IMG/VR virus record: IMGVR_UViG_3300028428_000098
Location: 1 to 29,249 of that record
DNA length: 29,249 nucleotides
Source of the DNA: a virus
Strand: one strand, 5' to 3'
Shown here piece by piece: positions 1 through 6,059 of this stretch. Below the pieces are notes generated by a model, which ran no database searches, was not told the DNA's origin, and saw only the letters and a program-made list of their open reading frames with translations. Made by a program: the position numbers and the translations under genes. How positions within the stretch are numbered: position 1 is the first letter of the stretch; each line of letters starts with the position of its first letter.

Positions 1-102
1 CGTCGGCCCCAGCGTCAGACCGCCGTTGCACCCACCGATCACGGATGCCGCCCCAACGCTCAGGGCCAAGACGGTCAACCGGCAGAGGCTTGTTCGTTTC
101 AT
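1..102 (-). CDS. Predicted lipoprotein, possible outer spanin (partial)
   Basis: An ATG at 102 opens 34 codons that run off the left window edge. The product starts with a basic N-terminus (MKRT), a hydrophobic stretch and a lipobox-like VIGGC with Cys25, so a lipid-anchored envelope protein is predicted. Third codon positions are mostly G or C, which supports real coding. The gene lies inside another open frame (start at 193) in a different register, and directly downstream of a small membrane protein. A lipoprotein nested in a membrane-protein gene beside a holin candidate is the layout of Rz/Rz1 spanins, but the truncation prevents proof. It could also be an unrelated phage lipoprotein. 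Confidence 0.5.
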   Translation of the reverse strand, partial: MKRTSLCRLTVLALSVGAASVIGGCNGGLTLGPT

Positions 103-193
103 GGAAGGTCTCTTTTGCGGGCTTGTCGGTGCTGAAGATGCCGACGATGACCTTCAGGATCGAAGTCAGTGCGGCACCTACCCACGCGGGCAT
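1..193 (-). CDS. Small membrane-anchored protein, possible inner spanin (partial)
   Basis: The start codon overlaps the stop of the upstream gene (TGATG at 191-195), and the frame stays open to the window edge (64 codons). The product begins MPAWVGAALTSILKVIVGIF, one hydrophobic segment of about 17 residues, followed by a charged region rich in Lys, Glu and Arg. An N-terminal anchor with a soluble tail fits an inner-membrane spanin, and the lipoprotein frame embedded from 102 supports that reading. The second half has weaker third-position GC bias than the first, so the gene may be constrained by, or end within, the overlap. Function is inferred from layout only. Confidence 0.45.
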   Translation of the reverse strand, partial: MPAWVGAALTSILKVIVGIFSTDKPAKETFHETNKPLPVDRLGPERWGGIRDRWVQRRSDAGAD

Positions 194-390
194 CACTTGG
201 ACACCTGCTCCTCGGTGCTCACGCTCTTGTCGCGCGAGTTCCAGCCCAGGGCAATAACGGCGCAGGCGGCGACGATCGCCTCAATCGAGATGGTCGTCGC
301 CGGGTCATTGTCCAGCAGGTATCCGACCTGGGTGAAGATGATCGCAAGGCCCGCGACAATGCCCGAAACGGTGGTTTTCCAAGACTTCAT
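193..390 (-). CDS. Holin-like small membrane protein
   Basis: A 65-residue protein starting MKSWKTTVSG at 390. This start was chosen over an in-frame upstream one because AGGAG lies six bases before the ATG. Two hydrophobic segments are seen (about residues 8-26 and 34-49) with a short loop containing DNDP, then a polar, charged C-terminus. Size, two membrane spans and a charged tail are typical of class II holins or of small phage membrane proteins near the lysis genes. It overlaps the next membrane gene by its stop codon. No endolysin is adjacent in the window, so the holin role is an inference. Confidence 0.5.
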   Translation of the reverse strand: MKSWKTTVSGIVAGLAIIFTQVGYLLDNDPATTISIEAIVAACAVIALGWNSRDKSVSTEEQVSK

Positions 391-453
391 GGGATGCTCC
401 TGAGAGGGAAAGCCCCATCGCCCCATTTCTGGAGCGACGGAGGGAAGGAGATG

Positions 454-828
454 TCAGGCAGAGGTGACGACTTCGATGGCCGATGCGCCGTAGAAGTTCA
501 TCTTGTCTGTGGTGGTGTTGTGGATCAACAGACCCTTGAGTGCCGCGTTCCAGGCAGGGCGAGCCGCCGTGGTCAGTTTGGGCAACATCACGCCGCCACC
601 CTTGGCCAGAAGCCGAAGGTGAACGCTCGTTACAGCAGCGTCGTCGTTGCCGGCCTGGAGGTCAACGGCACGGTTTGCGCCCACCAGCGCCGCGCCGTTG
701 CCGTTGACTTGCAGGTAGTCACTCTTGTCATTGTCGAACCGACCCGTGGTGGGATTGATCGGCTTGATCGCTTCCACGTCGTTGGCGCGGAGGATGCCGG
801 ACGTATCCAAGAAACGGAGAATGGGCAT
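454..828 (-). CDS. Small fibre/tail-associated-like protein
   Basis: A 124-residue protein starting MPILRFLDTSGIL at 828. This start has GAGGAG six bases upstream and is preferred to the in-frame start at 846. The C-terminal part (GLLIHNTTTDKMNFYGASAIEVVTSA region, residues about 98-124) resembles the short beta-rich repeat often found near the end of phage tail-fibre or virion-surface proteins. It lies just downstream of the major capsid gene and a hairpin, before the lysis-like genes. It may be a head decoration, adaptor or fibre protein. Exact role unknown. Confidence 0.5.
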   Translation of the reverse strand: MPILRFLDTSGILRANDVEAIKPINPTTGRFDNDKSDYLQVNGNGAALVGANRAVDLQAGNDDAAVTSVHLRLLAKGGGVMLPKLTTAARPAWNAALKGLLIHNTTTDKMNFYGASAIEVVTSA

Positions 829-851
829 AAGAAACTCCTCAAACAAAGCCC

Positions 852-876
852 ACCCCGGGGAGGCCCGGGGCGGGGT
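852..876 (-). terminator. Hairpin after the major capsid gene
   Basis: ACCCCG (852-857) pairs with CGGGGT (871-876), with further C/G runs between. On the minus strand the hairpin is followed by a TGGGCTTTGTTT stretch. It sits between the capsid gene stop (925) and the next start (828). T7 has its main late terminator at the equivalent point after gene 10, but the poor T-run makes this only a candidate. Confidence 0.35.
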
Positions 877-924
877 ATGAACAGGTGAAGGGATGGGACG
901 TGCTTGTATCTGCCGGAGCAGAGA

Positions 925-1959
925 TCAATAGAGCGCGACGCTCAGGGCCTTCCAAGGCTGATGGATGCCCATGCCCCACCGCTTGCGGTGCTTGACCAGC
1001 GTGGTCTCGTTGTCCTCGTTGAACACGGCCTTCGCCCACTCGCCCTTGCGCATGATGGCGACAGGACCCTCGTCCTCGCTGTCCTTGCACGCGCCGACCA
1101 TGATCGGCCTGCCGGTCGTGATCGAGCCGCCGGAGAAGTCGCCGTTGTACTTCGTCAGGTCGGTCGTTACGTTCGAGTTGGGCAGGTGCTTGGTGAAGAC
1201 GATGTTCCAGCCCATGAAGTTCTCGACCTTGCGGTTGACGATCGGGCTGTCGCCGACGGGGATGAAGTCCTTGCTCGTCACCCGCGTACCGGCAAGCAAG
1301 ATCGTCTTGACCGACGGGTCGGCGAACATATAACGACAGTTTGGGTCGGTCGGCCAGTTCATTCGGTCGGCCTGCTCAGACGCATCAGAGAGGTAGCCGA
1401 TGAGCGTCTCAGCCGAGGTGTTGTTGCGCGGCCAGTTGACCGTGTCGGTCAGGTCAACGGAAGCCACGTCGCGGGTCAACTGGATACCGCCGGAGTGGAC
1501 CCCAGCGATGGCAGGCGCACGCGACGCCAGTACCAGCACCCTGAACCCCACGTAGTCCTCGTACTCGGCGTGCTGCCGGGCGAGGTCTTTGGCGCGGGGC
1601 TTGATCGCATCCCACGGCACATCCTCTTCGTCCTCGACCGCCACGCGGCGGGCAAGGTTGATCGGATCGTCGATCGTCAGGTCCGTGTAGTCCTGAACGT
1701 CGGCCTGGGCCTCGATCAACTGGCCAGGGCCACGGCGCGGGGGCACGCCGTTGTAAGCGAGGCTGGCCCCGCCGAAGAAGGGCATGCGCTTACTGAGCAG
1801 CCCCTTCTCGTTGCTGATCTCGTTGATGATGCCGGAGGCGACCAGAAGGTTCGCGTCGCGGTACTGCTCGGCCATGTAGGTTTCGAGCTGGGTAAAACTC
1901 AGGGCGCGCTCGTTGCCACGGGCAAGCGCTGCGCGCGATAGGACAATGGGATCGGCCAT
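925..1959 (-). CDS. Major capsid protein, T7-like
   Basis: A 344-residue protein, about the length of T7-group major capsid proteins. It would adopt the HK97 fold and form the icosahedral shell around the scaffold. GGGAG lies seven bases before the ATG at 1959. The identification rests mainly on position: portal, scaffold, a small gene, then this gene, the T7 order. It is supported by sequence features seen in this group, such as the early ERALSFTQLETYMAEQYRD segment, the internal DLTIDDPINLARRVAVEDEE segment and a conserved-looking KRWGMGIHQPWKALSV C-terminus. A 224-base non-coding leader precedes it. It is unrelated at first sight to the second capsid-like gene at 19465-20628. Confidence 0.7.
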   Translation of the reverse strand: MADPIVLSRAALARGNERALSFTQLETYMAEQYRDANLLVASGIINEISNEKGLLSKRMPFFGGASLAYNGVPPRRGPGQLIEAQADVQDYTDLTIDDPINLARRVAVEDEEDVPWDAIKPRAKDLARQHAEYEDYVGFRVLVLASRAPAIAGVHSGGIQLTRDVASVDLTDTVNWPRNNTSAETLIGYLSDASEQADRMNWPTDPNCRYMFADPSVKTILLAGTRVTSKDFIPVGDSPIVNRKVENFMGWNIVFTKHLPNSNVTTDLTKYNGDFSGGSITTGRPIMVGACKDSEDEGPVAIMRKGEWAKAVFNEDNETTLVKHRKRWGMGIHQPWKALSVALY

Positions 1960-2183
1960 GGGAAAACTCCCGGTGTGGTGCGAATGACAAAGACGCTGCT
2001 TTGCCGGTCGCCTCAGTCGCGGAGTTGTCCACAGCGTCGCGGCCCCTGACGGGGTTGTCGCTCAGCGTGCAGGCTCGTGCCTGGGCTTGACGGACTGGCG
2101 GTCTGGGCACGGATGCACCCTGGGGTGGTCGTGCTCAGACTACCGAAACCGGCCACCGCACTGTCGCGCGGGGGCCAGAGTGT
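1960..2183 (-). other. Non-coding leader of the capsid gene
   Basis: No convincing frame crosses this 224-base gap. It holds several short GC-rich inverted repeats and ends in the capsid ribosome binding site. A late promoter for the phage RNA polymerase could lie here, as strong capsid expression would need, but I could not find a repeated promoter sequence shared with other leaders. Confidence 0.4.
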
Positions 2184-2237
2184 TTACTTGTTTGCGTTGG
2201 CCTTTGCCTTTTTGGCAGCCTTCTTGGCACTGCTCTT
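2184..2237 (-). other. In-frame Lys/Ala-rich extension after a stop codon
   Basis: Directly after the TAA stop of the upstream gene (2238-2240) the same frame continues for 17 codons and ends at a TAA (2184-2186). The codons would encode KSSAKKAAKKAKANANK. Codon choice (AAG, GCC, AAC) looks like real coding. This is either stop-codon readthrough, a recent nonsense mutation, a sequencing error or chance. The extension is strongly basic while the protein it would extend ends in an acidic stretch. Confidence 0.4.
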
Positions 2238-2624
2238 TTACTGAGGAGCGTCCTCGGTAGCGTCCTCCTCATCATCGCCACCATCACCCGTAACAGCCGC
2301 GCGGATGATCGCAATCTGCGCGGTGAGGTTCTTCACCTCGTCCTGGAGGTCCTCGGCGAACTTCTTGAGGTCTTCGTACTGCTTGGCAGTTACGGGCGCA
2401 TTCGGGTTCTTCGACGGCGCAGACTCGCCCTTCTTGCTCAGGATCAGCGCGATCGCTTCCTGTAGGGCAATCTCCTGTGATTCTCCCTTTGCTTCCCCGA
2501 GCAAGTTGCCCGCGGCGTCGGTGATATGGCACATCGTGCCGTTGTCTGTGTGGAAGAACCGGATGTCGGCCTTCCAGGTGCGAGTCAACTCTCGAATCTG
2601 CTCGTTGTTCAGGTGCGTCTGCAT
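2238..2624 (-). CDS. Virion-block protein with acidic tail, unknown function
   Basis: A 128-residue protein between scaffold and major capsid. An AGAGGTAA ribosome binding site overlaps the end of the scaffold gene. The N-terminal half is mixed alpha/beta, the middle (about residues 80-110) contains a likely coiled coil (YEDLKKFAEDLQDEVKNLTAQIAIIRAAV), and the C-terminus is very acidic (GGDDEEDATEDAPQ). No family recognised. The position suggests a minor head protein or a capsid assembly factor. An in-frame basic tail follows the stop codon. Confidence 0.6.
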   Translation of the reverse strand: MQTHLNNEQIRELTRTWKADIRFFHTDNGTMCHITDAAGNLLGEAKGESQEIALQEAIALILSKKGESAPSKNPNAPVTAKQYEDLKKFAEDLQDEVKNLTAQIAIIRAAVTGDGGDDEEDATEDAPQ

Positions 2625-2630
2625 CGTCGT

Positions 2631-3557
2631 TTACCTCTTTCGTGGTGGGGGAGTCGTTCGCCATTGACGGGGGGAAGCCTCGACGCGCTGGCGCAGGGCG
2701 TCGTCTTTGTACCAGTTGCCTTTGCCGTGGACCTTGTCGGCCTCCCAGATCGCCTCCCACATCAGCGTGGAGTCGCCGAACGGGGTGGCACTGTCGCCAC
2801 CAGCGGCGACGGACTGCTGGACCAGAGGTTTAGCACCGCTGACCTCCTGGTTGTAATCGAACAGCAGGGCCTTGATGGTCGGCAGGGCCTTCTTTGTGTC
2901 GGCCAGCGCGGCGTTGATCTCGGCGTGCTGATCGGGCGGGATTTTGGACGTTGCCCACGTCAAGAGCGTGCCGAGCTGCTGCTCGCCGCCAGCGATCTTG
3001 ATGGCCTCGGCGCGGGTCTGTGCGGCCTGGGCCTTCATCTCCGTCTCGCGGGCGCGGTAGGCGACCAAATCCGCCTGGGCCGTCTGGGCGATGAGTTTCT
3101 TGGGGAAGCCGTACTTCTTGTGGATCGCGTCGATCTGCTCGTCGGTAAGTTTGCCGTCTTTGAGCAGTTGGGCCTTGATCTCCTCTTGCTTGAGGCCAGC
3201 GCCAGTGATGATCCCCGTGAAGTCCTCGGGTTCGGCACCGGGCGGCGGGGGCGCGGCGAGTTTGAGCGTCGCGTCGGCTTCGGGTGCATCAGCACCGGGC
3301 GCTGGCGTCGCTGGCTTGTCGGCCTTGCCACCGCCGATCTTGGCCTGTGCCTCCCTGTAGGACTGGCTGAGGGCTTTGAGAGATTCCTCGGGCGTTGCTC
3401 GGATGAACTTCTTGTCCACATCGGCGTGCCACGCCGGGGGCGTTTCGGGGGCCTTGCCGTCCCCGGTGTCGGGCGGCGGCGACTCCGCGGGGGTCTTGTC
3501 CGCTGGTGTGGTGCCGCTGGCTGGGGGGGCGTCGGTCGCGCTGTTGGTCTCGGGCAT
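2631..3557 (-). CDS. Capsid scaffolding protein, T7 gp9-like
   Basis: A 308-residue, highly charged protein with a Pro/Ala-rich acidic N-terminal third (residues about 1-45 and 75-110) and a helical middle. The segment AGGEQQLGTLLTWATSKIPP (about residues 195-215) resembles the conserved 'GGE..y..L..WA...L' stretch of T7-group capsid assembly proteins. The C-terminus is basic (PPPRKR), as expected for a scaffold that docks on the inner capsid surface. It starts nine bases after the portal stop and precedes the capsid genes, the standard T7 order. It would guide procapsid assembly and then leave. Confidence 0.8.
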   Translation of the reverse strand: MPETNSATDAPPASGTTPADKTPAESPPPDTGDGKAPETPPAWHADVDKKFIRATPEESLKALSQSYREAQAKIGGGKADKPATPAPGADAPEADATLKLAAPPPPGAEPEDFTGIITGAGLKQEEIKAQLLKDGKLTDEQIDAIHKKYGFPKKLIAQTAQADLVAYRARETEMKAQAAQTRAEAIKIAGGEQQLGTLLTWATSKIPPDQHAEINAALADTKKALPTIKALLFDYNQEVSGAKPLVQQSVAAGGDSATPFGDSTLMWEAIWEADKVHGKGNWYKDDALRQRVEASPRQWRTTPPPRKR

Positions 3558-3566
3558 TGGGGGCCT

Positions 3567-5159
3567 TTACTGGGCGAGGGAGTTGTTCTGTGTTGCGGCT
3601 GCCTGCGCCACGTTGCCGGCCACGTCGATGGCCTTGTTGACGGCGGCGCCGCGTGCGGCTTGGGCCTCGTACTCGGCTCGCTCTTGCTCCAGCATCGCCC
3701 GGCTCTTGACCAAGCCCGGCTCGTCGATGTTGGAGGACCGTGCCAGCACGTCCACAAGCACGCCAGTGTCAATCTTGCTCATCGCGGTCTCGCCGAGTTG
3801 GGCGACAGCCGCTGCGAAACTGAGCGTCTCGCGGCCTTTGGACATCTTCGACAGCGACGACACGCCCGTGAGCAGTTCGAGCCGGGTGGCCTTGGGAGTC
3901 AGCGGGGGGGTCAGGCGTTGCTTCTCGGCCAGGAACGCCACGCGGGCGATAATCCCGCCCTGCAAACGCTCGGCGATGGGGCCGTAGAACCCGCCCAGGA
4001 TGCCCTCGACCTCGGCGGCGACCTGCTGCCATGAGACGCTCGACCGCATGGCGTCCCCGGACTGGCTCAGGTTGGCAGTCGTCAGCATGTTCTTGGAGAG
4101 GCGATCACTCACCCGCGCGATGGCCGACTCGACGATCGAGAAGTCGGCAAGGCGGTTGAGTTGCACCGCGGCGAAGTCTTGCACCTGACCACCAACGACC
4201 TTGGCACGGATTCGTGAGCCGGATGGTTTGGCAAGGTCTGTGTCCTTGATTGCGCTGGTGTAGTCTGTGGCCCACAGGAACTTGCTCGCGGCGTCGGCAA
4301 AGTCCAGCACCTTCATCGACAGCACGTCCAGCGAGAGCAGGTCGCCCCGCAGCGCGTCGATAAACGCCCGTCCGTAATGCTCGCCGGTGACTTCCTCGAA
4401 GGGGACGGAGACCATCGGCGTGATGCGCTCGTCGCTCTCGGCCACGGTCCACCCGTTGACCTCGATGGTCTGGACCCACACCTTCGACCACGGCTGCCAC
4501 TCGATGTGCGTGAACTGGTCGATCCGCCGGTCCCGGGCCGACTTCTTCTTGAGAACCTCGGGCTTGAGTTTGGCCGTCTTGAGTTGCTTCTCGGTTAGCG
4601 TCATCGCGTCGATGGACTCTTTGACCGTGTGGGAGATCACATCGAACGACTCGTCCCGCTCGGTTACGTAGCGGTCGCGGCGGTGGACCTTGAGGCGGAA
4701 GTCATCAACGACCTGCACCAGCGTGTCGCCGGTGATGAGCAGGTGGCTGATGGCCGTGCGGACGCGGGAGTTGAACCCGTAGGCCCGGCGGTTGTTCTCG
4801 TCGCTCAGGTTGGCCGACTGGAGCAGCGACAGCAGCAGCACGTCCCGCCAGAACAGGCGGTCGGCCATGTCCTGCTTCATCGTCGGATCGACTTCGGGAT
4901 TGGTCTGAATCTCAGGCGCAAGCGCGGTTGTGAACCACGGCTGGGGGGGGAACATGGCCACCAGGATGCGGCCCTCGATGTTCGACATGCCCATCGCCCC
5001 GTCGCTCTGGTAGTTCTGGGGGAGTTTGGAGTCCTTGTTGTGGCCCTCCGCCGGTAGAACCCAGGGCTTCGTCAGCCGGGCGTTCTCGCGCGCTTCGTTG
5101 AGGCTGGTGGTCCGCGAGTTGTGCGCGGCCGACCAGTGCGCGGCGATGTTGGACTTCAT
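3567..5159 (-). CDS. Portal (head-tail connector) protein, T7 gp8-like
   Basis: A 530-residue protein, matching the length of T7-group connectors. It would form the twelve-subunit ring at one capsid vertex through which DNA is packaged. The N-terminal part has the typical LPAEGHNKDSKLPQNYQSDGAMGMSN region (rough residues 36-60) and the C-terminal half has GILGGFYGPIAERLQGGIIARV and an Ala/Gln-rich tail. The ATG overlaps the stop of the upstream small gene (ATGA), and the scaffold gene follows after nine bases. Identification is from family resemblance plus gene order. Confidence 0.85.
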   Translation of the reverse strand: MKSNIAAHWSAAHNSRTTSLNEARENARLTKPWVLPAEGHNKDSKLPQNYQSDGAMGMSNIEGRILVAMFPPQPWFTTALAPEIQTNPEVDPTMKQDMADRLFWRDVLLLSLLQSANLSDENNRRAYGFNSRVRTAISHLLITGDTLVQVVDDFRLKVHRRDRYVTERDESFDVISHTVKESIDAMTLTEKQLKTAKLKPEVLKKKSARDRRIDQFTHIEWQPWSKVWVQTIEVNGWTVAESDERITPMVSVPFEEVTGEHYGRAFIDALRGDLLSLDVLSMKVLDFADAASKFLWATDYTSAIKDTDLAKPSGSRIRAKVVGGQVQDFAAVQLNRLADFSIVESAIARVSDRLSKNMLTTANLSQSGDAMRSSVSWQQVAAEVEGILGGFYGPIAERLQGGIIARVAFLAEKQRLTPPLTPKATRLELLTGVSSLSKMSKGRETLSFAAAVAQLGETAMSKIDTGVLVDVLARSSNIDEPGLVKSRAMLEQERAEYEAQAARGAAVNKAIDVAGNVAQAAATQNNSLAQ

Positions 5160-5359
5160 GGCAGGCGTATCCCCTGGCCCACTGGCGTGGTGGTGTTGAT
5201 GGCGGGGTCGATCACGACCGACTCACGCCCCTTGCGCTGGCGCTGCATGGCCCGGCGGGCGGCGGCGATGGACTTGGCGTCGATGTTCGGCTGTGCCGAT
5301 GGGCGCTCGGTCGGGCCGGGGTCCGGTGCCGGAGCGTCCGGGGTGCCAATGTCACTCAT
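5156..5359 (-). CDS. Small unknown protein upstream of portal
   Basis: A 67-residue protein starting MSDIGTPDAPAPDPGP. The ATG at 5359 overlaps the end of the upstream gene by eight bases and its stop overlaps the portal start by four, so it is translationally coupled to both. The N-terminus is Pro/Asp-rich and probably disordered. Residues 29-47 form a basic helix (AKSIAAARRAMQRQRKGRE). No family recognised. T7-like phages often carry a small host-range or head-tail gene directly before the portal, and this may be its counterpart. Confidence 0.6.
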   Translation of the reverse strand: MSDIGTPDAPAPDPGPTERPSAQPNIDAKSIAAARRAMQRQRKGRESVVIDPAINTTTPVGQGIRLP

Positions 5360-5594
5360 CGTCGTCCTCCTCGTCTGGGCCAAGACTCTCCCGGCGCGCG
5401 GCCTTCGCGGCGGCATGGGCTTGGCAGACGGCCTCGTAGACCGAGTGCTGCCCGGCGGCGTAGACCAGCGCGTACCTGTCGTCCTCGCGTGCCAGTTGTG
5501 AGGGGTGCTGCACGACCGCAGGGAGGTACATCCCGTCCATCGCCTTGCGGAGTGCCCCGAGCGTCTCCAGCGGGAGTTCAGTGAAGCCAGGCAT
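5352..5594 (-). CDS. Small unknown protein
   Basis: An 80-residue protein starting MPGFTELPLETLGALRKAMDG, with an AAGGAA ribosome binding site. It is largely helical with an acidic C-terminal tail (GPDEEDDDE). It overlaps the upstream gene by 17 bases and the downstream gene by eight. No recognised domain. Belongs to the block between RNA polymerase and portal. Confidence 0.55.
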   Translation of the reverse strand: MPGFTELPLETLGALRKAMDGMYLPAVVQHPSQLAREDDRYALVYAAGQHSVYEAVCQAHAAAKAARRESLGPDEEDDDE

Positions 5595-6015
5595 GGGGGT
5601 AGTTCCTTGTCAGCAGGCGGTGGGCTAGGCGGTGGGGGGTCAGTGCCCACGGCAGGTCAACCCCACCCGTGCGGGCGGCTGCCCTTGTCGCGGCCACACA
5701 GTCGCCCCAGCCAGCGGACCACAGTCCGATCGGTGGCCAACCCGCCAGGCTGGCCAGGTCGGGCGGGCGTGGGCAGGGAACCTCGATGGCCAGCCCGAGG
5801 CCGGGGAAGTTCTGGGCATAGTCCAACAGGGGCCACAGCCGGGTGCCAGCCGGGCCAGTTTCCAGCACGATCGACCCGTCCGAGAGCGCAACGTGGGTGA
5901 ACCGCACGCGGCGGTCGAGCATCTGGATGCCCAGCACAATCGCCCGATGACAGTGCGATCTGAACGCCCCGCTTCCATCAGAGAACAAAACAAGTGCCCT
6001 GATGGGTGCAGCCAT
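5578..6015 (-). CDS. Putative permuted papain-like (NlpC/P60/YiiX-type) hydrolase
   Basis: A 145-residue protein starting MAAPIRALVLFSDGS. His41 lies in FTHVAL, Glu52 in IVLETGPAG, and Cys106 in a WGDCVAATRAAARTGG helix, followed by LTPHRLAHRLL. An N-terminal histidine strand and a C-terminal catalytic cysteine helix is the order of permuted papain-like amidases. These cut amide or peptide bonds, some in cell walls. It lies directly downstream of the RNA polymerase gene. It could be a cell-wall or lipid-linked hydrolase or a virion enzyme. No good ribosome binding site is seen before this ATG, so the start is less certain. Confidence 0.5.
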   Translation of the reverse strand: MAAPIRALVLFSDGSGAFRSHCHRAIVLGIQMLDRRVRFTHVALSDGSIVLETGPAGTRLWPLLDYAQNFPGLGLAIEVPCPRPPDLASLAGWPPIGLWSAGWGDCVAATRAAARTGGVDLPWALTPHRLAHRLLTRNYPHAWLH

Positions 6016-6059
6016 ATTTGTTCGCCGATGGCTAACGCACTGAATGGGTAATCGTGTGG

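Noticed and set aside
904-1941. Plus-strand frame of 345 codons opposite the major capsid gene
   Set aside because: Almost exact antisense copy of the capsid frame; the minus-strand frame has a good ribosome binding site and correct gene order.
1960-2183. T7-consensus late promoter before the capsid gene
   Set aside because: No sequence close to the T7, T3 or SP6 consensus is present, and the polymerase specificity loop differs, so no promoter can be named here.
2526-4034. Long plus-strand frame opposite scaffold and portal
   Set aside because: Antisense shadow with Gly/Arg/Leu-rich translation; the minus strand carries recognisable head genes.
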